A DNA stretch of 64,000 nucleotides from Orobanche coerulescens. Its lineage: Eukaryota; Streptophyta; Magnoliopsida; Lamiales; Orobanchaceae. Positions 43,824-54,361 of this stretch are shown one piece after another. A program made the position numbers and the translations under genes. Where the stretch lies: positions 11,083,001 through 11,147,000 of the forward strand of contig CM065804.1 in the NCBI GenBank assembly GCA_033398695.1. The letters are read 5' to 3'. Below the pieces are notes generated by a model that searched no databases, was not told the origin of the DNA, and saw only the letters and a program-made list of their open reading frames with translations. The number at the start of each line of letters is the position of its first letter. Positions within the stretch are counted from its first letter, which is position 1.

Positions 43824-46099
43824 TCATATTATGGCATCAATTGCATCAATTTTTAGACAGTAATCATCTGTGGAGGGATGATTCAAAGTTTTTAGGACTT
43901 TGAAGGTGGCATGTTCGTCTTGCACTCTAAGAATTAGCTTTCCTTCGTAGACGTCAATAAGAGCATGTCCGGTTGCAACAAATGGCCGTCCCAAGATAAT
44001 AGGAATATCCTGATCTTCCTCCATGTCAAGGATGATAAAATCTGCAGGAAATATGAATTTATCAACCTTGATTAGCACATCTTCTATTATCCCATGTGGA
44101 TATTTGATTGACCGATCGGCTAAGCTGCGGTGAAAGCTTATTGCTTTTGCTTCTCCCAAGTTTAGTTTGTTGAAAATTGACAGGGGGCATCAAATTGATA
44201 CTTGCCCTAAATCACAAAGAGCTTTGTCAATATTCACTTCACCAATTGTACACGGATTGTAAAAGTTCCGGATCTTTTAGCTTGGGTGGCAACTTCTTTT
44301 GTAGTATTGCGCTACATTCTTACATTAGCACGACAGTTTCATATTCTTCAAGCCTTCGTTTGTTAGAAAGAATATCTTTCATAAATTTGGCATAACTTGG
44401 CATTTGTGCTAGAGCATCGGCAAAAGGTATGTTGATGTGTAGCTTTTTGAAAATTTCCACAAATTTTCCGAATTATGACGAGCTTGTGATTCTTCAACCA
44501 TTGAGGAAAAGGGATAGGTGGAACATAAGATTTGGCAGCAACTGGACCTTTTTGAGATGAATGTCCTGATTCAGATTCTTTTTCTATTTCTCGACTTTGT
44601 TTATTTTTTTGTTTTGCCAGATGATTTTCCACAGAAATCTCAGGCAATTGCACTCCACTTCTTGTTGTGATAGCTGGACACTCTCCTCGATTTACCTCGG
44701 TATTGCTAGGTAACATTCCGTGGGATCTTTCGGAAAGTATTTTGGCCATTTGGCCAAGTTGTGTCTCCAGATTTTTAATTGAAGCATCATTGCGTTGTTG
44801 ATACTTCAGTTGTTGTTCGGCTAGCTTCGTGATTGCTTCTTCCCACCCGGGCTTCTTTTCTTGATGCGTTGGATTCAACACATTGTTGTTGTTTGCATAA
44901 TAAAAATTTGGATGATTTTTGTACCCTGGAGTGTATGTTGGCCCGTAAGGATTGTATGCTTGCCTTTGGAAATTATGAGCATATGCCACTTGTTCTGGTG
45001 GTGGGAATGACTGCTCCTGTTGCGCTAAGGGACACATAGTGCTGTTGTGAGTTGCTCCACAAATTTCACATGAAAGAGTTAAAACTTGTGGAGTTTGCAC
45101 CGTCTTCACAGATTGAGGAGTTGAAAAAGACATGTCCTCGACTTTCTTTGATAAAGCTTCAATTTTTGCCAACATAAGTGAATAAGAATCCACTTCAAAA
45201 ACGCCATTTGGTTTCTTTTGGATATTTCTGTCTGGCCATCTTGCACTTTGTTCACTTATAACCTCAAAAAGATTATAAGCCTCTCTCATAGTTTTGTTTC
45301 CAAGTGAACCATTTGATGATGAATCGACATTGGCTCGGCATGTAGGTAAGAGTCCAGAATAGAAGTAATTGAATTGTGCTCCCAAATTGAAACCATGGTT
45401 AGGACATTTTCGTAGCATATCTTTGTATCTCTCCCATGCTTCGTGAAATGACTCCGAATCTTGTTGACGAAATGTAGAGATTTCGTATTTGAGTTTCGCC
45501 ACTTTTATTGGTGGAAAGTATTTAGTGGTGAATTTTTGAACAAATTCGGGCCAATTTGTTATGCTTTGTGGTGGCAAAGTATCTAGCCACTCTCTTGCTC
45601 TGTCCTTCAAAGTGTGCACGAAAAGTCTCATTTTTATCGCCTCGTCATTTACATTTGGATATTTGAAATTTCCACAAATCTCCACAAAACGGTTAATATG
45701 GAGATATGGATTCTCATCGGTTCTTCCATAGAATGAGTTGTTGTTGGAGAAGAGATTGATGACATCGGGGCGAATTTGAAAATTGTCCACTCCAAATGGT
45801 GGATAGATCACACTTGATTGCACGCTCAAAGATAGGGGGTTCATGAATTCCCCAAAGAGCATGTTGTCTTCATCTATTTCCGGCACAATAGGATATTGTT
45901 GAATGTTTTGAACATTAGGTATTCCCCCCACCGGAGGAATTCTTTCGTTATCATTTCCTTGGGGGAGACGTGGATTTAGTTCGTCCGCCATTGATGGTGA
46001 AGAAATAATGTTTTTCTTTTGTTCTCTTCGCCTTCTTCTGAATGTGGCTTCGATCTCGGGATCTAGTGAAACTAAATCGCGATTGTATGTCCTTCGCAT
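43824..46099 (-). pseudogene. gag: Athila copy 1 gag-protease, frameshifted
   Basis: It starts MRRTYNRDLVSLDPEIEATF. The first piece (44363-46099, 578 residues) carries the gag core (FVHTLKDRAREWLDTLPP, FTTKYFPPIKVAKLKYEI, CPNHGFNLGAQFNYFYSGLL) and a knuckle-like CEICGATHNSTMC. Small indels at about 44160-44480 break the frame; the second piece (43824-44159) carries the protease end (IILGRPFVATGHALIDVYEGKLILRVQDE). Copy 2 shows the undamaged arrangement. No reverse transcriptase follows. Confidence 0.9.
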
Positions 46100-46180
46100 A
46101 GATAAGAGAATCTAGAACAAAGAAAAAGTTGTATTTATAACAATAGTTAATAATGTAATTTTTCAAATATAACTTATACT

Positions 46181-46198
46181 TCCCCGGCAACGGCGCCA
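46181..46198 (-). other. Primer-binding site of Athila copy 1
   Basis: On the - strand TGGCGCCGTTGCCGGGGA, the classical Athila primer site complementary to a tRNA-Asp 3' end, lies six bases inside LTR-B. Confidence 0.93.
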
Positions 46199-46204
46199 AA
46201 AACT

Positions 46205-47786
46205 TGACACGCTTTGAGTCCGGTTTATCGATCCCACAAGGAAGTTTGGTTATAATTTGAATTATACACTATTAGTCTATTTTTATAGATACTATGATAA
46301 GTGAAACACATAATTAAAAAGTTTGGTTTAATATTTGCAAAGAAAATGCAATAATAGTTCTAATATTATAAGGAAATAAAAAGATAGCAATAATAATAGA
46401 TTGATTAACGATAAAATGAAATAGTTGGGATTACAAACTTAGTTCGTCATTAGTTATAAAAGATATATAGGAGATCATAAAATGAATTTACTTATTATGT
46501 TGTGTAGATTCGATTTTCCTTAAAAAGACGGTTTCTCTTTCGAACTATAAAACGCCCCTTACATATTGAATCAATCCACTATATTTCTATGTTGATTGGC
46601 TTCAATACATAGCATTAGGATTTATGAAAATAACTCAAAGAATCATCTAAGGACTAGGGGTATATTTCTATCCCCTAGAACAACTTAGAGTGAAGATCAT
46701 TTGATCTAATCAAACATATTTTCTTTCGAAACATATGAAGACCATAAATATCGTCATTTATTGGCCAAATAAATAAAGATTGTTAAAACAATGAAAATCA
46801 CACACAATAATAAGTAATTCACAATATATCTTTATACAAACATAAATAACATGACTAACCTTGTTTATAATCCCAACTAAAAATTACTTAGCCCATGAAG
46901 GGTTTATTACACATATTACAAGCTTGTGTGGTCATTATTAGTTGAATCAAGATAAAGAATTGATCCTAACTCCCTTAGTAGATAAAGGAGATAGAAACAA
47001 TAAACTCTCTGAACAACATATGTTATACCACACTTACAAAGATCACTCAAGAACACAAGTGTGTTCTTCACACAAAAAGAAAAGTTTACAAAAAAATGCA
47101 AAATTATAAGATGAATCATGAATGATGATGGATCTAAGGGGTCTATTTATACACCTAAAGTCATCTAATAGCTCCAAAATTCCAGCATTATTACAATAGA
47201 TCGGATCAATGCCAGCCATCCCCTCAATAATAGACCAAAAGTATAAAAAATTATACAATGATCAAAAATCTGCCAAGAGTTACGGCCGTAACATTGAGGA
47301 GTTACGACCGTAACTTGGATGACTTACGGCCGTAACATTGAGTAGTTACGGCCATAACATGCCTACGTTTTTCTGCATTTGTGAGTTACGCCCGTATGTT
47401 ATGATGTTACGCCCGTATGGAGATTCAGACTTCATTTTCAGCCTAGAAATTTCTGACTTTTGCGTTTTTGCCCCAAATCTTCTTCAGATGATAACTTTTG
47501 ATATATAACTCAGATTTTGAATCCGGAAAGACTGCCGAACTCGTCTCGGAAAGCCCTACAACATGAATACATAAAAATTCAACAAAGAGAATATTTTATA
47601 AACATGTTATTTCTTGAGTAAATCAGTAATTCAATCTGATTAAGACTAGATTTACATCTTTATCCGATAAAAATAAAATTATTAAAAACTAATTAATTAA
47701 AAGCAAAAAACGAGTAGACTAGCTCAATTACGGGTGAAATTTGTCGATACAAATCATGGATAAGTGTATAAAACTGACACTTATCA
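46205..47786 (-). repeat. Athila LTR-B (shared by copies 1 and 2)
   Basis: 1582 bp, TGACACGC to CTTATCA, same length as LTR-C. Both lack about 55 bp present near the edge of LTR-A and F. The palindrome array begins at 47280. It serves as 5' LTR of copy 1 and 3' LTR of copy 2. Confidence 0.93.
47280..47420 (-). promoter_or_regulatory. Phased palindrome array, Athila LTR-B
   Basis: TTACGGCCGTAA copies begin at 47280, 47302 (one mismatch), 47324 and 47346 (ends CATAA), all exactly 22 bp apart, with degenerate TTACGCCCGTA copies further on. A TATA box lies downstream in the - direction, as in LTR-A. Confidence 0.83.
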
Positions 47787-49343
47787 CACCCCCAAACTTG
47801 AATTCTTGCTAGTCCCGAGCAAGACTCTTTATTAATCACACTCCAAAAATAAAAATAAAAATAAGACACAAAACTAATAATACATACAAAAATTAAAATA
47901 TAAAAAGAGAAAAGGAGATCAAAATGCCATTAATACACAACAACCAGCTTTATACAGTAGATAGAAATGAATCAAGATTCAGAATAAATCTACTAATGTT
48001 TTTGAAGTTAAAACACGGTTTTTATTTTGTAATTCCAAATTCAAGGTTTTCCCCCCCAACAGGTTGATTATTTCTCTCCCACTCGTGATATACACGACTC
48101 CCTTTAATGGTTGCTCTCGACCACTCGTTTATTTTTCGACTCAATATGAAGAAGAATTTTATTGGCGTCATCAAATATTGTGATTTTCACAAAATTGAGT
48201 GTATTGAAATCCAGCCGCTAATTAATTCAAATCTGCTCATAAACTACATCCCTTTTAGTGATAGCTTTCACACCGTTATTTGCTAACGTGTAGCTCTTTT
48301 CACTAACACAATTTCTATCTCATTTTTTTAAAAGGTGATAGCTTTCACACCGTTATTTGCTAACGTGTAGCTCTTTTTACCAATTTTTCTGAGACGGCAG
48401 CTACGCACCAACAATGGTTAGTCCTTTATTTTTCGCAAAATTTAAGACCCCCAAAATTAGGCAAATTCTTGTCGCTCAACACTTCTCCTTTTCGTCATTT
48501 TTTAGGTGATAGCTTTCACACCGTTATTTGCTAACGTGTAGCTCTTTTCACCAATGACTCATTTTTTTAGGGAATAGAATTTTTGCAGAAAATCATTTTT
48601 AGTTAAGTATGAAGAATCAAAAACTCCACAAATTAAGTAAATTTAGGTTTTATTTTTCATCAACCAATTGATTCTTCTTTTCTCAAGGTAACGAATGACT
48701 TGATTTTATATGATAATTACAAGGCTTGGAAAGAGAGATTAAGGCTCAAAAATTTTGGAATATACAATTTTTTAACCGGTTAAAACGATTTTTAGAAACT
48801 TGTATATAGCTATTTTATTGGTGTTATGGCCAGATCTAGAAATCTCAAAAATCAAAATAATATATATATATATATATATAATTAAGGCAAATAACCAAAT
48901 CAATCAAAATACACCAAAATAGTTAAACAAACCACCCCCAAACTTGAAAATAAAATTGTCCTCAGTTTAAAAATAAAAAATAAAAATCAATGCAGAAAAG
49001 CAGAATACTCCCTGTTAAGAAAGTTGATGTCTGAGCTAACGCCTTTTAGAATCTGCAAGAGAATAAATATACGAGGCACACAACAAAAGAAAATAAAATA
49101 TACTCGTAAGTATAACACAATTTTTAAGATGCGCATCAAGAAAGTCCGAAGAGTCGCCTTACACTGCCATCAAAATTTTTATAAAAAAACACACAATAAA
49201 CATTACAGTAATAAAATAACAATACATAAATCGCGAATAGATGCGCGTCAAGAGATCAAGAAGAAACTTCTTAAGCTGCCATCATTTAGCACGATTATTA
49301 CACACGACAGAAAGTAAAAATACAAGAGGTCCGACATGGGTTA
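47787..49343 (-). other. 3' noncoding part of Athila copy 2
   Basis: Counterpart of 41221-42781: terminal polypurine tract next to LTR-B, three hairpin units (48258, 48335, 48506), a lengthened TA microsatellite near 48860-48881, the central polypurine tract near 48934-48948 and AT-rich sequence up to LOG. No credible ORF. Confidence 0.65.
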
Positions 49344-49994
49344 TCAAAGGGAGAGGAATGAATCCACTTTTCGTTTTATCACGGTAAAATCTTCTACCCA
49401 GACAATTTTAGCTAGAGCTGGATCTGGTTGAGGAACAAATTCATTGAGTTTTTTGATTAGTTCTTCTGGTGTTGTTGCAATGACTATGATTCGTTTTGCA
49501 CGCTCGGAAATAAAACCCTTTTCAGCAGAGTAGTCGATGAAAGACAGTAAACCATCAAAGAAACCATTGACATTAAGCACACCTATTGGTTTTGATGAAC
49601 ATTTAGCTCGGCTCTGTAACCACATGAAAAAGTTCCTCAAGGGTGCCAAAACCACCTAAAGGGTGATAAAGGCGCCAGAATTATTTATCATGTGAGTTAT
49701 GCGATCTTGCATATTCACGATCTAAACTCATCTCCAATAGTTGACCGGTGATTTTACTTTCGGACCAGAGGTTTTGGGATTATTCCCAACACTCTTACTC
49801 CTTCCATATAGGTATGACGTGACTCGTCCCATTAATCCTAGACTTCCTCCTCCGTAAACTACATGAATGCATTTTTCTCCTAAGGTACGACCCAAGTTGT
49901 GGGGTGCTTCAGTAAAGCATGCCTCTTTTCCAGAACTAGCTCCACCAAAAATGCATACTGTGTTAAACTTTTTTGTTGAAGATGATGACTCCAT
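49344..49994 (-). pseudogene. LOG: LOG-like gene captured in Athila copy 2
   Basis: Second copy of the captured cytokinin-activating enzyme. The first frame from 49994 covers MESSSSTKKFNTVCIFGG through YGGGSLGLMGRV. After a shift, VRVLGIIPKP is readable, and INNSGAFITL, the segment before the catalytic motif, is preserved here but damaged in copy 1. GGFGTLEELF follows one base out of frame. The last frame (KPIGVLNVNGFFDGLLSFID to the stop at 49344) matches copy 1. Lesions unique to each copy sit on a shared lesion at the missing Pro, so the gene was already broken, or miscalled, before duplication. TATAAATA lies 83 bp upstream (50077-50084). Confidence 0.87.
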
Positions 49995-50391
49995 TTTTGA
50001 AAAGAAAAATTTTTTTAGAGAGAAACAGAGAAAAGTGCAAGTTTGAGGGATGAATGAAAGAAACCAGTAAAAAGTTTATTTATAGAAGAAAAAGAAGGTA
50101 AAAATTGTTTAACAAGTTTGTGATTGCGTTGATTGCGCTTCAACTACTCAATAGAATAATGAAAGCATTTATCGCGTATCACATTTTTTATTCAGAAAAA
50201 CTCACCTTACGACAAAAATAAAAGATACTTACGTGTATGTACAGTAGTTGTGATTGTGGCTCACATCTTCCTCTGATTTTACGTTCAGAAACGGCTTAAA
50301 CACCTTCTAAGAGTTGGGGAGAAGCTTCCCATCCAATTTTCTTATAAATTGGCAAACTGGGTCTTTTAACGTCAGATTCCCAAGACGTTGT
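49995..50391 (-). promoter_or_regulatory. Leader and TATA box before LOG, copy 2
   Basis: Same as 43428-43823: TATAAATA at 50077-50084 (- strand), pyrimidine-rich leader and splice-donor-like GGTGAG and GTAAGT between LOG and the end of gag-protease. No ORF. Confidence 0.48.
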
Positions 50392-52680
50392 TCATATTAT
50401 GGCATCAATTGCATCAATTTTTAGACAGTAATCATCTGTGGAGGGATGATTCAAAGTTTTTAGGACTTTGAAGGTGGCATGTTCGTCTTGCACTCTAAGA
50501 ATTAGCTTTCCTTCGTAGACGTCAATAAGAGCATGTCCGGTTGCAAGAAATGGCCGTCCCAAGATAATAGGAATATCCTGATCTTCCTCCATGTCAAGGA
50601 TGATAAAATCTGCAGGAAATATGAATTTATCAACCTTTATTAGCACATCTTCTATTATCCCATGTGGATATTTGATTGACCGATCGGCTAACTGCAGTGA
50701 AACTGTTATTGCTTTTGCTTCTTCCAAGTTTAGTTTGTTGAAAATTGACAGGGGCATCAAATTGATACTTGCCCCTAAATCACAAAGAGCTTTGTCAATA
50801 TTCACTTCACCAATTGTACACGGGATTGTAAAAGTTCCCGGATCTTTTAGCTTGGGTGGCAACTTCTTTTGTAGTATTGCGCTACATTCCTCTGTTAGCA
50901 CGACAGTTTCATATTCTTCAAGCCTTCGTTTGTTAGAAAGAATATCTTTCATAAATTTGGCATAACTTGGCATTTGTGCTAGAGCATCGGCAAAAGGTAT
51001 GTTGATGTGTAGCTTTTTGAAAATTTCCACAAATTTTCCGAATTGCGCATCGAGCTTGTGATTCTTCAACCGTTGAGGAAAAGGGATAGATGGAACATAA
51101 GATTTGGCAGCAACTGGACCTTTTTGAGATGAATGTCCTGATTCAGATTCTTTTTCTATTTCTCGACTTTGTTTATTTTTTTGTTTTGTCAGATGATTTT
51201 CCACAGAAATCTCAGGCAATTGCACTCCACTTCTTGTTGTGATAGCCTGGACACTCTCCCTTGGATTTACCTCGGTATTGCTAGGTAACATTCCGTGGGA
51301 TCTTTCGGAAAGTGTTTTGGCCATTTGGCCAAGTTGTGTCTCCAGATTTTTAATTGAAGCATCATTGCGTTGTTGATACTTCAGTTGTTGTTCGGCTAGC
51401 TTTGTGATTGCTTCTTCCCACCCGGGCTTCTTTTCTTGATGCGTTGGATTCAACACATTGTTGTTGTTTGCATAAGAAAAATTTGGATGATTTTTGTACC
51501 CTGGAGTGTATGTTGGCCCGTAAGGATTGTATGCTTGCCTTTGGAAATTCTGAGCATAGGCCACTTGTTCTGGTGGTGGGAATGACTGCTCCTGTTGCGC
51601 TAAGGGACACATAGTGCTGTTGTGAGTTGCTCCACAAATTTCACATGAAAGAGTTAAAACTTGTGGAGTTTGCACCGTCTTCACAGATTGAGGAGTTGAA
51701 AAAGACATGTCCTCGACTTTCTTTGATAAAGCTTCAATTTTTGCCAACATAAGTGAATAAGAATCCACTTCAAAAACGCCATTTGGTTTCTTTTGGATAT
51801 TTCTGTGTGGCCATCTTGCACTTTGTTTACTTATAACCTTAAAAAGATTATAAGCCTCTCTCATAGTTTTGTTTCCAAGTGAACCATTTGATGATGAATC
51901 GACATTGGCTCGGCATGTAGGTAAGAGTCCAGAATAGAAGTAATTGAATTGTGCTCCCAAATTGAAACCATGGTTAGGACATTTTCGTAGCATATCTTTG
52001 TATCTCTCCCATGCTTCGTGAAATGACTCCGAATCTTGTTGACGAAATGTAGAGATTTCGTATTTGAGTTTCGCCACTTTTATTGGTGGAAAGTATTTAG
52101 TGGTGAATTTTTGAACAAATTCGGGCCAATTTGTTATGCTTTGTGGTGGCAAAGTATCTAGCCACTCTCTTGCTCTGTCCTTCAAAGTGTGCACGAAAAG
52201 TCTCATTTTTATCGCCTCGTCATTTACATTTGGATATTTGAAATTTCCACAAATCTCCACAAAACGGTTAATATGGAGATATGGATTCTCATCGGTTCTT
52301 CCATAGAATGAGTTGTTGTTGGAGAAGAGATTGATGACATCGGGGAGAATTTGAAAATTGTCCACTCCAAATGGTGGATAGATCACACTTGATTGCACGC
52401 TCAAAGATGGGGGGTTCATGAATTCCCCAAAGAGCATGTTGTCTTCATCTATTTCCGGCACAATAGGATATTGTTGAATGTTTTGAACATTAGGTATTCC
52501 CCCCACCGGAGGAATTCTTTCGTTATCATTTCCTTGGGGGAGACGTGGATTTAGTTCGTCCGCCATTGATGGTGAAGAAATAATGTTTTTCTTTTGTTCT
52601 CTTCGCCTTCTTCTGAATGTGGCTTCGATCTCGGGATCTAGTGAAACTAAATCGCGATTGTATGTCCTTCGCATAGACAA
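50392..52680 (-). CDS. gag: Athila copy 2 gag-protease, complete open frame
   Basis: A single uninterrupted frame of 762 residues. Starts MSMRRTYNRDLVSLDPE. The gag core is at about residues 150-280 (FVHTLKDRAREWLDTLPP, FTTKYFPPIKVAKLKYEI), followed by a knuckle-like CEICGATHNSTMC (about 355) and a Gln/Asn-rich linker. An Athila-type aspartic protease follows, with LCDLGASINLMP (about 640-655) and IPIILGRPFLATGHALIDV. It ends at the point where reverse transcriptase would begin, and what follows is the LOG pseudogene. An intact gag in an element without polymerase suggests a non-autonomous element that still made particles until recently. Confidence 0.92.
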   Translation of the reverse strand: MSMRRTYNRDLVSLDPEIEATFRRRRREQKKNIISSPSMADELNPRLPQGNDNERIPPVGGIPNVQNIQQYPIVPEIDEDNMLFGEFMNPPSLSVQSSVIYPPFGVDNFQILPDVINLFSNNNSFYGRTDENPYLHINRFVEICGNFKYPNVNDEAIKMRLFVHTLKDRAREWLDTLPPQSITNWPEFVQKFTTKYFPPIKVAKLKYEISTFRQQDSESFHEAWERYKDMLRKCPNHGFNLGAQFNYFYSGLLPTCRANVDSSSNGSLGNKTMREAYNLFKVISKQSARWPHRNIQKKPNGVFEVDSYSLMLAKIEALSKKVEDMSFSTPQSVKTVQTPQVLTLSCEICGATHNSTMCPLAQQEQSFPPPEQVAYAQNFQRQAYNPYGPTYTPGYKNHPNFSYANNNNVLNPTHQEKKPGWEEAITKLAEQQLKYQQRNDASIKNLETQLGQMAKTLSERSHGMLPSNTEVNPRESVQAITTRSGVQLPEISVENHLTKQKNKQSREIEKESESGHSSQKGPVAAKSYVPSIPFPQRLKNHKLDAQFGKFVEIFKKLHINIPFADALAQMPSYAKFMKDILSNKRRLEEYETVVLTEECSAILQKKLPPKLKDPGTFTIPCTIGEVNIDKALCDLGASINLMPLSIFNKLNLEEAKAITVSLQLADRSIKYPHGIIEDVLIKVDKFIFPADFIILDMEEDQDIPIILGRPFLATGHALIDVYEGKLILRVQDEHATFKVLKTLNHPSTDDYCLKIDAIDAII

Positions 52681-52755
52681 GAGAATCTACAACAAAGAAA
52701 AAGTTGTATTTATAACAATAGTTAATAATGTAATTTTTCAAATATAACTTATACT

Positions 52756-52773
52756 TCCCCGGCAACGGCGCCA
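52756..52773 (-). other. Primer-binding site of Athila copy 2
   Basis: TGGCGCCGTTGCCGGGGA on the - strand, six bases inside LTR-C. Confidence 0.93.
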
Positions 52774-52779
52774 AAAACT

Positions 52780-54361
52780 TGACACGCTTTGAGTCCGGTT
52801 TATCGATCCCACAAGGAAGTTTGGTTATAATTTGAATTATACACTATTAGTCTATTTTTATAGATACTATGATAAGTGAAACACATAATTAAAAAGTTTG
52901 GTTTAATATTTGCAAAGAAAATGCAATAATAGTTCTAATATTATAAGGAAATAAAAAGATAGCAATAATAATAGATTGATTAACGATAAAATGAAATAGT
53001 TGGGATTACAAACTTAGTTCGTCATTAGTTATAAAAGATATATAGGAGATCATAAAATGAATTTACTTATTATGTTGTGTAGATTCGATTTTCCTTAAAA
53101 AGACGGTTTCTCTTTCGAACTATAAAACGCCCCTTACATATTGAATCAATCCACTATATTTCTATGTTGATTGGCTTCAATACATAGCATTAGGATTTAT
53201 GAAAATAACTCAAAGAATCATCTAAGGACTAGGGGTATATTTCTATCCCCTAGAACAACTTAGAGTGAAGATCATTTGATCTAATCAAACATATTTTCTT
53301 TCGAAACATATGAAGACCATAAATATCGTCATTTATTAACCAAATAAATAAATATTGTTAAAACAATAAAAATCACACACAATAATAAGTAATTCACAAT
53401 AGATCTTTATACAAATATAAATAACATGACTAACCTTGTTTATAATCCCAACTAAAAATTACTTATCCCATCAAGGGTTTATTACACATATTACAAGCTT
53501 GGGTGGTCATTATTAGTTGAATCAAGAGAAAGAATTGATCCTAGCTCCCTTAGTATATAAAGGAGATAGAAACAATAAACTCTCTGAACAACATATGTTA
53601 TACCACACTTACAAAGATCACTCAAGAACACAAGTGTGTTCTTCACACAAAAAGAAAAGTTTACAAAAAAATGGAAAATTATAAGATGAATCATGAATGA
53701 TGATGGATCTAAGGGGTCTATTTATACACCTAAAGTCATCTAATAGCTCCAAAATTCCAGCATTATTACAATAGATCGGATCAATGCCAGCCATCCCCTC
53801 AATAATAGACCAAAAGTATAAAAAATTATACAATGATCAAAAATCTGCCAAGAGTTACGGCCGTAATATTGAGGAGTTACGGCCGTAACTTGGATGACTT
53901 ACGGCCGTAACATTGAGTAGTTACGGCCGTAACATGGCTACGTTTTTATGCATTTGTGAGTTACGCCCGTATGTTATGATGTTACGCCCGTATGGAGTTT
54001 CAGACTTCATTTTCAGCCCAGAAATTTCTCAGAATTTGCGTTTTGCCCCAAATTTTCTTCAGATGATAACTTTTGATATATAACTCAGATTTTGAATCCG
54101 GAAAGACTGCCGAACTCGTCTCGGAAAGCCCTACAACATGAATACATAAAAATTCAACAAAGAGAATATTTTATAAACATGTTATTTCTTGAGTAAATCA
54201 GTAATTCAATCTGATTAAGACTAGATTTACATCTTTATCCGATAAAAATAAAATTATTAAAAACTAATTAATTAAAAGCAAAAAACGAGTAGACTAGCTC
54301 AATTATGGGTAAAATTTATCGATACAAATCATGGACAAGTGTATAAAACTGACACTTATCA
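52780..54361 (-). repeat. Athila LTR-C (outer 5' LTR of the array)
   Basis: 1582 bp, nearly identical to LTR-B. The right edge CTTATCA is followed by CCGAT, the target duplication shared with 8663-8667, after which E1 reverse transcriptase resumes. Confidence 0.94.
53855..53995 (-). promoter_or_regulatory. Phased palindrome array, Athila LTR-C
   Basis: Four perfect TTACGGCCGTAA copies begin at 53855, 53877, 53899 and 53921, exactly 22 bp apart. Two TTACGCCCGTA half-degenerate copies follow near 53961 and 53982. This is the cleanest example of the Athila array. Confidence 0.87.

Larger units (their letters stand above)
8668..54361 (-). mobile_element. Athila array: three LTRs, two internal regions, with captured LOG
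   Basis: The left edge TGACACGC (8668) and right edge CTTATCA (54361) are flanked by perfect CCGAT (8663-8667 and 54362-54366), so the whole array entered E1 as one insertion or grew from one. In - orientation it reads LTR-C, internal 2, LTR-B, internal 1, LTR-A. Each internal region (about 5 kb) has a tRNA-Asp-type primer site, gag-protease, a LOG-like pseudogene in place of reverse transcriptase to integrase, a central polypurine tract, hairpin repeats and a terminal polypurine tract. Chromovirus C splits LTR-A. The extra internal-LTR unit is best explained by unequal recombination or duplication after insertion. Confidence 0.9.

Noticed and set aside
50591..50965. ORF on the + strand opposite Athila protease
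   Set aside because: Shadow frame of gag-protease; no similarity to a known protein.
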